Shown: positions 7,402 to 15,169, numbered from the stretch's first letter. The stretch is DNA of 21,376 nucleotides from a virus (IMGVR_UViG_3300010885_009882:1-21376), one strand, 5' to 3'. The notes: generated by a model not told the origin, from the letters alone. Program-made: numbers and translations.

Positions 7402-7475
7402 GAGCGAACGAATATCCAGTATTGCCCGAAGATGACGGATACGATCGTTTCCGCAATCCCTACTCACCAGTATAA
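7398..7475 (+). CDS. 25-aa microprotein
   Basis: ATG at 7398 overlaps the TGA of the upstream gene (ATGA), and its TAA at 7473-7475 overlaps the ATG of the deaminase gene (TAATG). The peptide starts MRANEYPVLPEDDGYD and ends NPYSPV. The N-terminal MRANE resembles the MRxxEF series. Overlaps on both sides argue that it is translated, or at least that the reading frame couples translation to the next gene. Function unknown. Confidence 0.6.
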   Translation: MRANEYPVLPEDDGYDRFRNPYSPV

Positions 7476-8107
7476 TGCTGTTAAGTGACTTCAGAATTCG
7501 AAACCTAGACAAACTAGATCGCATTCTAGTGGATCTCTGCAGTGAAATTGTTCGAGCCAAACGTGACCACACTGACCTGGGCATGGTTGCTGCCGCAGTG
7601 CTAGATCCCAACGACATCTGCGTGAGTGCCATAAACTATCCTGCCAAAGATGGTTCACGTGTACACGCAGAACGTGCGGCAATGGATGCTTACCAGGAAC
7701 AGTTTGGCAGCATTCCTGCGGGCAGTATCATAATCACCACACTGAGTCCTTGCACAGAAGACATGCCAGATCGTCATGGCGAAAGTTGCACTGACTTGAT
7801 CAATCGTTCCGGTGTACACAAAGTGTATGCAGGCTACGCAGATCCATCACAGGATGAAGTGCGTAAAAAGTTTCATGTCAAGACCACAACAAACCCACGC
7901 ATCAAAGAACTGTGCAAGGCGTTTGCTGACACATTTTTAAAAGATCATTTAGACGAGTTATCATTCCTGGGATCACAGTGTACCAAAGACTGTTCCGGTC
8001 ATCGTGCCGGATATGAATGGTCAAAGCGCAAAGGATTACAGCAGGGTAACTCACCCTGGTCACCAAGTTTTAACAAAGGAGCCGCACTAGCGGTTGCTGG
8101 AAAATAA
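7475..8107 (+). CDS. Zinc-dependent cytidine/dCMP deaminase-fold protein with fused C-terminal Cys/His tail
   Basis: 210 aa. The deaminase signature is HAE (H64, A65, E66) followed by TTLSPC (C93) and a second Cys at C105, giving PC-x11-C instead of the usual PC-x2-to-x4-C. H64, C93 and C105 would hold the catalytic zinc and E66 shuttle the proton. The likely substrate is a cytosine-containing nucleotide, but the odd spacing leaves base or nucleic-acid deamination possible. After residue ~165 comes a separate module, C169-TKD-C173-SGHRAGYEW, a pattern I recall as a recurring tail in marine phage proteins. The gene is coupled to the microprotein by TAATG and is followed by a folded intergenic stretch. 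Confidence 0.75.
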   Translation: MLLSDFRIRNLDKLDRILVDLCSEIVRAKRDHTDLGMVAAAVLDPNDICVSAINYPAKDGSRVHAERAAMDAYQEQFGSIPAGSIIITTLSPCTEDMPDRHGESCTDLINRSGVHKVYAGYADPSQDEVRKKFHVKTTTNPRIKELCKAFADTFLKDHLDELSFLGSQCTKDCSGHRAGYEWSKRKGLQQGNSPWSPSFNKGAALAVAGK

Positions 8108-8110
8108 GAA

Positions 8111-8206
8111 CACACCTTAGGACCGGTACTTGTTACCGTAAGTGTGGGGCGGCTACTGCCCTGGACGGCCCGATTCGCTACCGGGAATCCAAAAGTGTAG
8201 CACTTT
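8111..8206 (+). ncRNA. Strongly folded intergenic segment, four successive hairpins
   Basis: Hairpin 1 (8111-8146): cacac/gtgtg, tta/taa and cggta/taccg with bulges and a 5-nt loop. Hairpin 2 (8147-8161): gggc/gccc with a 7-nt loop. Hairpin 3 (8162-8191): tgga/tcca and cccg/cggg around a 9-nt loop. Hairpin 4 (8192-8206): aaagtg/cacttt with a 3-nt loop. The whole stretch is upstream of the promoter at 8217, so it would be the 3' end of the deaminase transcript or a separate small RNA. No T-run follows, so it is not a simple intrinsic terminator. No known RNA family is recognised. Confidence 0.45.
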
Positions 8207-8216
8207 ACCAAACTTC

Positions 8217-8244
8217 TTGCATTATTAAAATAACTCTGTATAAT
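8217..8244 (+). promoter_or_regulatory. Sigma70-like promoter
   Basis: TTGCAT (8217-8222), 16-bp spacer, TATAAT (8239-8244), within CTGTATAATA. The expected start is near 8250-8252, giving a leader of about 15 nt with GGAG at 8256-8259 before the ATG at 8266. Confidence 0.7.
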
Positions 8245-8265
8245 AGTATTTTTACGGAGAACCTT

Positions 8266-8526
8266 ATGACAACAAAAACATTCAACGGCGATCAAAAGAT
8301 CAAACTCACACAGATCATCAACGAAGGCATGCAAGTCATGCACGAAATTGACACGCTTCAAGGCGGTCTTAACGACACCATCAAAGCCATTGCAGAAGAA
8401 CTAGAAGTCAAGCCTGCTATCTTAAAGAAGGCCATTAAATTGGCGCACAAGGCGGAATTTGGTAAAGAAAAGCAGGATCACGAAACACTTGAAACAATTC
8501 TTGAGACCGTTGGTAAAACTCTGTAA
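8266..8526 (+). CDS. Small helical protein, probable DsbA-like dsDNA-binding/late-transcription factor
   Basis: 86 aa, all-helical and charged. The pattern (N-terminal helix with EGMQVMHEIDTLQGGL, NDTIKAIAEELEVKPAILKKAIKLAHK, acidic last helix) fits the T4 DsbA type: an 'xxxLNexIKxIaxElgvkpkxfkxaixxxhK' core at similar total length (T4 DsbA is 89 aa). DsbA binds double-stranded DNA near late promoters. It has its own promoter and a good ribosome binding site (GGAG, 6-nt spacer), so strong independent expression is likely. It overlaps the next ATG (TAATG). The assignment rests on remembered similarity and could be wrong. Confidence 0.6.
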   Translation: MTTKTFNGDQKIKLTQIINEGMQVMHEIDTLQGGLNDTIKAIAEELEVKPAILKKAIKLAHKAEFGKEKQDHETLETILETVGKTL

Positions 8527-9575
8527 TGCTACAACCTCTGCGTTCTTTCGGCAATAAGTCACTGAGGGGCAAGATATGTCTCAGCCCGTTTAACACAGTG
8601 CATATCAATATAGCAGGCGATGTACATATTTGTCCGTGTCCAGGCTGGCAGCCGCAACAGGTAGGCAATATCTTTCGACAAACTTTGGACGAAATATTAT
8701 CGTCTCCTACGGCAGTGGCCATTCGATCTAGTATCATTGACGGATCTTATCAATACTGCAATGAAAAACAGTGTGCGTTGATACTCAATGGTCATCTTAA
8801 TGATCATTCCAACGTTCCGCCCAACATAGCACAGCAACTTGATGACCCAACTCGTTATCAACACCCAACCACTATTGCATTCAATATAGATCGTGTGTGT
8901 AATCTCAGTTGTCCTAGTTGTAGGACCAGTGTTATCAAAAACACAGAAGAACAGATAGCAAAGCAACAACAAATAATTGATACAGTGGTTGCAAACCTTG
9001 TACCCAGACAATCTGATTGTGATCTAGAATTTATCACCAGTGGTGCCGGTGAAGTTTTTGCCAGCAACATGGTTATGTCTGTGTTACAACAACTTAGTTT
9101 AGACAAATTGCCAAAACTGAGACTTAATCTTCATACCAATGGATTGTTGGCACCCAGTAAATGGCATCAAATACAGCACATTGAATCAGCAGTGTTTTTG
9201 GTAACAGTGAGCATTGATGCTGCCACATCTGACACTTACGAGCAGGTTCGTCGTGGCGGCTACTGGCCTGATCTCATAGCAGCCATGAAATTTTTGCAAA
9301 ACAAAAAACAAAAACTTGGTTTTGAACTCAGAGCAAGAATGATAGTCCAGCAACGTAATTACGCTGAGGCCGAAGAGTTTTATCATCTTTGCCAAGAGTT
9401 TGGTGTCGACAGAGTAGAGTACAGTAGATTGGTTAACTGGAATACTTGGGGTATGCAAGAGTTTGTTCAAAATGATGTTTTTAGCCCAGCACATCCGGAA
9501 AGATCATCGGCACTACAAGTTATGAAAACTATCAAAACCTTACCAAACACATGGTTTGAAGGAAATTTTAATTGA
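8526..9575 (+). CDS. Radical SAM protein with N-terminal SPASM-like Cys cluster
   Basis: 349 aa. The core motif C125-x3-C129-x2-C132 (CNLSCPSC) binds the [4Fe-4S] cluster that cleaves S-adenosylmethionine. Downstream, ITSGAGEVF (~167) and LHTNGLL (~206) fit the radical SAM barrel. Ahead of the core, residues 18-83 hold C18, C36, C38, C78 and C83 with the text typical of SPASM auxiliary-cluster domains (INIAGDVHICPC...GNIF...LDEIL). SPASM normally follows the core, so the order is reversed. SPASM enzymes often modify peptides or form carbon-carbon or carbon-sulfur bonds. The partner or substrate may be the product of the next gene, whose TTG start overlaps this stop. Confidence 0.85.
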   Translation: MLQPLRSFGNKSLRGKICLSPFNTVHINIAGDVHICPCPGWQPQQVGNIFRQTLDEILSSPTAVAIRSSIIDGSYQYCNEKQCALILNGHLNDHSNVPPNIAQQLDDPTRYQHPTTIAFNIDRVCNLSCPSCRTSVIKNTEEQIAKQQQIIDTVVANLVPRQSDCDLEFITSGAGEVFASNMVMSVLQQLSLDKLPKLRLNLHTNGLLAPSKWHQIQHIESAVFLVTVSIDAATSDTYEQVRRGGYWPDLIAAMKFLQNKKQKLGFELRARMIVQQRNYAEAEEFYHLCQEFGVDRVEYSRLVNWNTWGMQEFVQNDVFSPAHPERSSALQVMKTIKTLPNTWFEGNFN

Positions 9576-10492
9576 AACTACACATAATTTTTCAGGACGA
9601 ATTATTAATTGAAATTATTCTGTTACAGAATGATGCTGTAACCAAATGGTTTAAGCATTTTCAAAAATTTACCGCCAACAAAAATTATTATAATCCCTGT
9701 CTAATACACTCTTCAGAATGGATCAATCAATACCGTGGTGTCATCAACCCGGACTGGGATGAAATACTATCGGCAATTTTGGAACTAGAAAGTCTTGGTT
9801 ATCAACTGCCGTGGTCAATTCCAGAGACATTTGATTTTCAACAGAAAACCTTGAATCAACTGCACCGTTTTTTCACTTATAATGTGTTATGGTATCACGA
9901 ACTATCTGACAACCCGACTAAACAAAATCCGTTTGATCCACAGTTCAAGCTACCCCCAGATATCAATTTTCAGCAATGGTTAGGCTTAATAAATCGCATA
10001 AACACATCAGTACACAAACTAGAAAATTTCACTGCCCCGCACGAAAATAAAACATTCATTTGCAATCAGTATCCACTATCGTTTTTGGCATTTATGCCTG
10101 TTAGAAAATCTTACACAGACTTAGAGCCTTGGTTACAATTCACCGAAGAGGAACAAGTGCATAACTTTACTGATTATTTTGCCAGTGATTTACCACAAGT
10201 TATCTTAAATCGATCAATACTAGGTAAACCTGTGCTCCAGAGTTTCTACGAAAACGATGATCTCAATGCACACGACTGTACCGGCCGACTTGGGTCGTAT
10301 GGAGGGTGTGAGATTGAGTTGAATCAGAACAGAAAGCAGATCTACCGGTCAGATCGATTTATTCAGTGGGCAGCATCTCACGGCAGAACTATAGAATCAT
10401 TACCTCTAGAATTTCCCATTGGGTATGTCAAGGATCCACAACCACTGCTGAATAAACTGCATGGATTTAAAAAAGTAGAGTTTGTTGACTAA
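9572..10492 (+). CDS. Unknown protein coupled to the radical SAM gene
   Basis: 306 aa, no family recognised. The start is TTG at 9572, overlapping the upstream TGA (TTGA), with GAAGGAA 7 nt before it; no ATG would give the full conserved-looking N-terminus. The protein is rich in aromatic residues, Asn and Gln, with an LNQLHRFFTYN segment near 90 and a DDLNAHDCTGRLGSYGG segment near 228. There are no membrane segments. The region is visibly richer in A+T than the flanking replication genes, which suggests a different origin. The overlap with the radical SAM gene makes a substrate, partner or co-transferred function likely. Confidence 0.7.
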   Translation: MKLHIIFQDELLIEIILLQNDAVTKWFKHFQKFTANKNYYNPCLIHSSEWINQYRGVINPDWDEILSAILELESLGYQLPWSIPETFDFQQKTLNQLHRFFTYNVLWYHELSDNPTKQNPFDPQFKLPPDINFQQWLGLINRINTSVHKLENFTAPHENKTFICNQYPLSFLAFMPVRKSYTDLEPWLQFTEEEQVHNFTDYFASDLPQVILNRSILGKPVLQSFYENDDLNAHDCTGRLGSYGGCEIELNQNRKQIYRSDRFIQWAASHGRTIESLPLEFPIGYVKDPQPLLNKLHGFKKVEFVD

Positions 10493-10510
10493 GATAAGTA
10501 TTAACGAGTC

Positions 10511-10558
10511 GCCCACATTACGGGCATGTATCACGGCTAACCGGCCACAAACGGAGAA
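10511..10558 (+). promoter_or_regulatory. Hairpin and Shine-Dalgarno ahead of the DNA polymerase gene
   Basis: In the 68-bp leader gap, gccc (10511-10514) pairs with gggc (10522-10525) across a 7-nt loop, and cgg/ccg (10534-10543) can form a second short hairpin. GGAG (10553-10556) then precedes the ATG by 4 nt. In T4 the polymerase gp43 represses its own translation by binding a hairpin in the same place. The likeness is positional only; the loop sequence differs from T4. Confidence 0.4.
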
Positions 10559-10560
10559 CA

Positions 10561-13218
10561 ATGAGTTATATTGACGCACTATTTGATCGTGAACACGATA
10601 GGATTCACGTTGTAGAACGCCGAGACGGCGTGAGGAAATACCAAGAGTATCCTGCCAACTACATCTTTTACTACGACGACCCCAGAGGCAAGTTCCAAAG
10701 CATCTACGGAACACCTGTGAGTCGCTTCAGCACACGCAACAACAAAGAATTCCGCAAGGAAGTTCGTATGCACTCCAGCAAGCAATTGTATGAGTCAGAC
10801 ATTAATCCAATCTTTCGTTGCTTAGAAGAAAACTACAAAGACCAAGACGCACCCGAACTCAATGTTGCATTTTTCGACATTGAGGTAGACTTTGATAAAG
10901 AGCGAGGTTTCTCGCCTGTGGAGGACCCATTCAATCCTATCACTGCAATCTCAGTCTACCTAAGTTGGTTGGATCAATTGGTCACACTGGCAGTACCGCC
11001 CAAAGGATTAAGTTGGGAAACTGCACAAGAGCTTGTGAAGGACTTTGACAACACTGTGTTGTTTGATCGAGAAGAGGACATGATTAAAACATTCCTGGAC
11101 TTGATCGAAGATGCAGATGTGCTGTCAGGCTGGAACTCAGAGGGATACGATATTCCGTATACCGTGAATCGTTGCACTAGAGTACTAAGCAAAGATGACA
11201 CACGCAAGTTCTGCCTATGGGGACAACTGCCCAAGATGCGTATGTTTGAACGCTTTGGTAGCGAGAGCCAAACATATGACTTGATTGGACGTGTGCATAT
11301 GGACTATATGCAATTGTATCGCAAGTACACATACGAAGAACGTCACAGTTATAGTTTGGATGCCATTGGTGAATATGAACTAGACGAGCGCAAGACCCAG
11401 TTTGAAGGCACATTAGATTCGTTGTACAATCAACACTTTAAAAAGTTTATTGAATACAACAGACAAGATACACTGTTGTTGCACAAACTGGATCGTAAAC
11501 TACAGTTCTTGAGTCTAGCAAGCGAACTGGCACACGCCAATACTGTGTTGTTACAAACCACAATGGGTGCTGTGGCAGTGACTGAGCAGGCCATCATCAA
11601 TGAAGCACACGAACGTGGCATGGTGGTGCCCAATCGCAAGCAACGACTAACAGATGACGACACACAGGCCGCAGGTGCGTATGTTGCGTACCCAAAGAAG
11701 GGCTTGCATGATTGGATTGGATCTGTCGACATCAACAGTTTATACCCATCTGCAATTCGTGCCATGAACATGGGACCAGAAACAGTGGTAGGACAACTGC
11801 GTCCCGTCATGACTGATCACTACATCCGAGAAAAGATAGCCAAGGGTGCAAGTTTTGCAGCCGCATGGGAGGGCCTGTTTGGCAGCTTGGAATACACTGC
11901 TGTGATGGAACAGCAACGTGGTACAGAGATCACCATTGACTGGCAGGATGGCACTGAAAGCACACACAGTGCCGCAGAGATCTGGACCATTATGTTTGAC
12001 AGCAACCAGCCTTGGATTATGAGTGCTAATGGAACTATCCTTACATATGAGAAGAAGGGTATCATCCCAGGTCTGCTGGAACGTTGGTATAGTGAACGTA
12101 AAGAACTGCAGGCCAAGAAAAAAGAAGCTAAGGACAAAAAAGAAGAAGCATTCTGGGACAAGCGGCAACTGGTCAAGAAGATTAACTTGAACAGCCTTTA
12201 TGGTGCTATTTTGAATTCTGGCTGTAGATTTTTTGATCATCGTATCGGGCAGAGTACTACCTTAACTGGTCGTGCCATTGCCCGGCATATGGATGCACAC
12301 ATTAATGAGTGTATCACAGGGATATATGACCACACAGGTGAAGCCATTATCTATGGTGACACAGACTCCTGCTACTTTACTGCGTGGCCAGTGTTAAAGA
12401 AAGAAGTAGCAGAAGGTCGCATGGAATGGAACAAGGAAACTGCCATTGCGCTGTATGACTCCATTGCTGAACAAGTCAATGAGAGTTTTCCGGGCTTTAT
12501 GGAACAGGCGTTTCATTGCCCAAGAGAGATGGGTGCGTTGATTGCCGCAGGTCGAGAACTGGTAGCAGATCGTGGATTGTTTATCACAAAGAAACGCTAT
12601 GCTGTGAACATTATTGACTTGGAAGGCAAGAGACTGGATGTGGAAGGCAAGAAGGGCAAGACCAAGGCCATGGGCTTGGATCTGAAACGCAGTGATACAC
12701 CCAAGGTTATTCAAGACTTTTTGCTAGAAATTCTAAATAGTACATTGCATGGTGCAGATCGTGAATCTATCATTGAACGTGTTCGTGAGTTCAAATATGA
12801 GTTTATGGAACGTCCGGGCTGGGAAAAAGGTTCACCCAAGCGTGTGAACAACTTGACCAAATATGCGGCAGAAGAAGCAAGACTTGGTAAAGCCAACATG
12901 CCCGGGCATGTGCGAGCGGCCATGAACTGGAACAACATGCGTAAGATGAACGGCGACAATTACAGTATGCAAATTGTGGATGGTATGAAAACTATTGTGT
13001 GTAAACTCAAGTCAAATGCTCTTGGATGGACAAGTATTGGGTATCCCACAGATGAACAACGCTTGCCTACGTGGTTTATAGAACTACCGTTTGATGATGG
13101 ATTGATGGAAGCAACTGTTGTGGATCAGAAGATTGACAACTTGTTGGGCGTGTTGGACTGGGACTTGGCAAGTGCAACCAACACAGAGAATACATTCCAA
13201 ACTTTATTTGAATGGTGA
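10561..13218 (+). CDS. 43: DNA polymerase, family B, T4 gp43-like
   Basis: 885 aa (T4 gp43 has 898). The 3'-5' exonuclease motifs are FFDIE (D106, E108), WNSEGYD (N192, D197) and YNRQD (Y299, D303). Polymerase motifs are DINSLYP (D390, motif A), KKINLNSLYG (539-548, motif B) and YGDTDS (D600, D602, motif C), with KKRYA at 677-681. All catalytic residues are kept, so both proofreading and synthesis should work. The C-terminus ends in NTFQTLFEW, which suits a clamp-binding peptide. The start is ATG with GGAG upstream. The clamp gene lies two genes downstream, as replication genes cluster in T4-like phages. Confidence 0.97.
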   Translation: MSYIDALFDREHDRIHVVERRDGVRKYQEYPANYIFYYDDPRGKFQSIYGTPVSRFSTRNNKEFRKEVRMHSSKQLYESDINPIFRCLEENYKDQDAPELNVAFFDIEVDFDKERGFSPVEDPFNPITAISVYLSWLDQLVTLAVPPKGLSWETAQELVKDFDNTVLFDREEDMIKTFLDLIEDADVLSGWNSEGYDIPYTVNRCTRVLSKDDTRKFCLWGQLPKMRMFERFGSESQTYDLIGRVHMDYMQLYRKYTYEERHSYSLDAIGEYELDERKTQFEGTLDSLYNQHFKKFIEYNRQDTLLLHKLDRKLQFLSLASELAHANTVLLQTTMGAVAVTEQAIINEAHERGMVVPNRKQRLTDDDTQAAGAYVAYPKKGLHDWIGSVDINSLYPSAIRAMNMGPETVVGQLRPVMTDHYIREKIAKGASFAAAWEGLFGSLEYTAVMEQQRGTEITIDWQDGTESTHSAAEIWTIMFDSNQPWIMSANGTILTYEKKGIIPGLLERWYSERKELQAKKKEAKDKKEEAFWDKRQLVKKINLNSLYGAILNSGCRFFDHRIGQSTTLTGRAIARHMDAHINECITGIYDHTGEAIIYGDTDSCYFTAWPVLKKEVAEGRMEWNKETAIALYDSIAEQVNESFPGFMEQAFHCPREMGALIAAGRELVADRGLFITKKRYAVNIIDLEGKRLDVEGKKGKTKAMGLDLKRSDTPKVIQDFLLEILNSTLHGADRESIIERVREFKYEFMERPGWEKGSPKRVNNLTKYAAEEARLGKANMPGHVRAAMNWNNMRKMNGDNYSMQIVDGMKTIVCKLKSNALGWTSIGYPTDEQRLPTWFIELPFDDGLMEATVVDQKIDNLLGVLDWDLASATNTENTFQTLFEW

Positions 13219-13221
13219 TCT

Positions 13222-14187
13222 ATGAAACTCAGTGAATTAGTTGCATATCGCAATCATCTGTCAGGGTTTGATGTTGACAACATCCAACATACTGCACGGC
13301 ATAAGCTAGAAGAAATTGTTTACACTGTACAGAATAGTGTGATACAGCCACGTGCGTTTACCCAAACTCTAAAAGAAGATCAAACTCGTGTGGTAAATGC
13401 GTTTGACCATTTTGCGTCTACCTTAAACGAATTAACAAATGAGTTAGACAGTATGATCAAGACGGCTGAAAAAACACAGTATGCCGAAAGCACCAGGTTG
13501 TACACTGAAGAAATGGCACGGTATGGTCGACTTGACGAGGCCACCAATAAAAAAGTTAATCAGCACATTCTAGATCGCCGCATGCCAATGACTGCAGACG
13601 TTCAGCAAATGATTTCTAATCGCATTAAAAGTTATGCTGATTGGAAATACTCTGGATTGATTATTCGCCCAGGGGTTGAAACATTTATCAGCGACTTGGT
13701 GGCACTTGACCCACTGTACATTGTTGACTACAGTAAGGAATTATTGCAGCCAGCATTGAGTATTTTTCCAGAAGAATATCGGCGTCGACTAAGAATATAC
13801 CAGCAAGATCCATGCTCTACTGATGTTCTGACCACAATGCCCGACAATCAATTTGGCATGTGTTTAGCATTTAACTTTTTTGAGTTTACCACACTAGAAG
13901 TAGTAGAGAAATACTTAAAAAGTATTTTTACTAAACTACGTCCTGGAGGTGTATTGGCAATGACATTCAACGATTGCGACCGAGCACACTGTGTTGCGTT
14001 GGTTGAAAAGAATTTTTGTTTCTATACTCCAGGAAACCGAGTAAAAACAATTGCAAAATCAATTGGATACCGACAACTGTTCAGTTGGACAGATACAAAC
14101 AATCTAACTTGGCTAGAACTGCGTAAACCCGGTGAGCTTGAAAGCATCCGTGGTGGACAGACTTTGGCAAAAATACTTGACAAATAG
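13222..14187 (+). CDS. Degenerate class I methyltransferase-like protein with helical N-terminal domain
   Basis: 321 aa. Residues ~1-110 are helical and charged, probably a coiled coil (FASTLNELTNELDSMIKTAEKT). From ~150 the sequence follows a SAM-methyltransferase plan: IIRPGVETFISDL in place of the GxGxG loop, then LYIVDYS as the acidic strand end, FGMCLAFNFFEF as motif IV, and LRPGGVLAMTFND as the post-motif. The SAM-binding glycines are mostly missing, so it may be inactive or bind SAM differently. It follows the polymerase gene by three bases and precedes the clamp promoter. Its substrate is unknown. Confidence 0.6.
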   Translation: MKLSELVAYRNHLSGFDVDNIQHTARHKLEEIVYTVQNSVIQPRAFTQTLKEDQTRVVNAFDHFASTLNELTNELDSMIKTAEKTQYAESTRLYTEEMARYGRLDEATNKKVNQHILDRRMPMTADVQQMISNRIKSYADWKYSGLIIRPGVETFISDLVALDPLYIVDYSKELLQPALSIFPEEYRRRLRIYQQDPCSTDVLTTMPDNQFGMCLAFNFFEFTTLEVVEKYLKSIFTKLRPGGVLAMTFNDCDRAHCVALVEKNFCFYTPGNRVKTIAKSIGYRQLFSWTDTNNLTWLELRKPGELESIRGGQTLAKILDK

Positions 14188-14188
14188 C

Positions 14189-14217
14189 TTGCAAAATCTA
14201 AATAAATCATATACAAT
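14189..14217 (+). promoter_or_regulatory. Sigma70-like promoter for the sliding clamp gene
   Basis: TTGCAA (14189-14194), 17-bp spacer containing CTAAATA (14198-14204), TACAAT (14212-14217). AGGAG at 14225-14229 precedes the ATG at 14238 by 8 nt. A second -35-like TTGACA (14177-14182) lies 16 bp before TAAATA, so an overlapping alternative promoter is possible. Confidence 0.6.
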
Positions 14218-14237
14218 ACACAATAGGAGAATTAAAC

Positions 14238-14960
14238 ATGAGAGATCATTTATTAGACTTGGTTGAACACACACTGGATTTGGGTGTGATCGATTTGGTA
14301 AAAATTACAGGCACAGAAGAAGACACAGTTATTTCTGGACTGGCCGAAGACAGGTCCGTGGTAGTTGAGGGCAAGTTTGCCAATCCGGTACCAGACTTCG
14401 TTGGCAACTTTGGTATGCCCAACTTGGGCAAACTAAAAATCTTGTTGAACTTGCAAGAGTATCGTGAGGATGCCAAACTCAGCATTACACGTCGTGGCAC
14501 AGGCGAGCCTGATGGTATCAACTTTGAAAACAAAGTAGGTGACTTTAAAAACAGTTATCGTTTTATGGCTAGTGAAATTGTGAACGAGAAACTTAAAACT
14601 GTCAAGTTCAAAGGTGTCAACTGGCACATTGAATTTGAACCAACCAATGCCAGTATCATGCGTTTGAAGATGCAGGCACAGGCCAACAGCGAGGAAACGA
14701 ACTTCCAAGCAAAGACAGAAAACGGCAACTTGATGTTTTTCTTTGGTGATCATTCTACACATGCTGGTAACTTTGTGTTCCATTCAGGTATCACCGGTCA
14801 GTTAAAACGTGCATGGAGTTGGCCCATCAAGACATTTATTTCCATCATGGATCTTACAGGCGACAAGGTTGTTAAAATCAGCGACGACGGTGCCGCAATG
14901 ATCACTGTGGATTCTGGTCTTGCTGTTTACAACTACATTCTACCAGCACAGAGCAAGTAA
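14238..14960 (+). CDS. 45: Sliding clamp, T4 gp45-like
   Basis: 240 aa (T4 gp45 has 228). The pattern of two repeated alpha/beta halves fits the clamp: MRDHLLDLVEHTLDLGVIDLVKITG..., the LNLQEYREDAKLSIT strand-turn, then FKGVNWHIEFEPT and the C-terminal GDKVVKISDDGAAMITVDSG with the closing strand AVYNYILPA. It forms a trimeric ring that tethers the polymerase and, in T4, also activates late transcription together with gp33 and gp55. It has its own promoter and a strong ribosome binding site, consistent with high demand. TAATG overlap with the next gene. Confidence 0.9.
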   Translation: MRDHLLDLVEHTLDLGVIDLVKITGTEEDTVISGLAEDRSVVVEGKFANPVPDFVGNFGMPNLGKLKILLNLQEYREDAKLSITRRGTGEPDGINFENKVGDFKNSYRFMASEIVNEKLKTVKFKGVNWHIEFEPTNASIMRLKMQAQANSEETNFQAKTENGNLMFFFGDHSTHAGNFVFHSGITGQLKRAWSWPIKTFISIMDLTGDKVVKISDDGAAMITVDSGLAVYNYILPAQSK

Positions 14961-15169
14961 TGGAAACTAAAAAACGCACAGTGGTCAGGATGCTTACATA
15001 TCGTCTGACTGCATGGCTGTTTACAATCTTTTGGACATACTTATTTACTGGCAATCTAGGCAACTCGGCAGGCTTTGCTACCGCACTGCATATCTTATTA
15101 AGTGTTGACTATTACATACATGAACGAATCTGGCTTAAAGTTAAATGGGGGAAACTTGACTCAAGATAA
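14960..15169 (+). CDS. DUF2061 family small membrane protein
   Basis: 69 aa. The N-terminal KKRTVVRMLTYRLTAWLFTI and the ending DYYIHERIWLKVKWG are the family signature, with two hydrophobic helices (about 12-30 and 37-54) between. DUF2061 proteins are small inner-membrane proteins of unknown function, found in bacteria and in marine phages. The start overlaps the clamp stop (TAATG). The 3' end overlaps the next gene by 14 bases if that gene starts at TTG 15156. Confidence 0.85.
   Translation: METKKRTVVRMLTYRLTAWLFTIFWTYLFTGNLGNSAGFATALHILLSVDYYIHERIWLKVKWGKLDSR

Noticed and set aside
8111-8191. The three hairpins as a tRNA
   Set aside because: There is no 7-bp acceptor stem, the T-loop text lacks the invariant TTCxA pattern, and stems are 4 bp.
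8147-8206. Intrinsic terminator after the deaminase gene
   Set aside because: None of the hairpins is followed by a run of T; hairpin 4 is followed by ACCAAAC.
8111-8265. Riboswitch controlling the 86-aa gene
   Set aside because: The promoter at 8217 lies downstream of the folded part, so the short leader from it would not include the structure.
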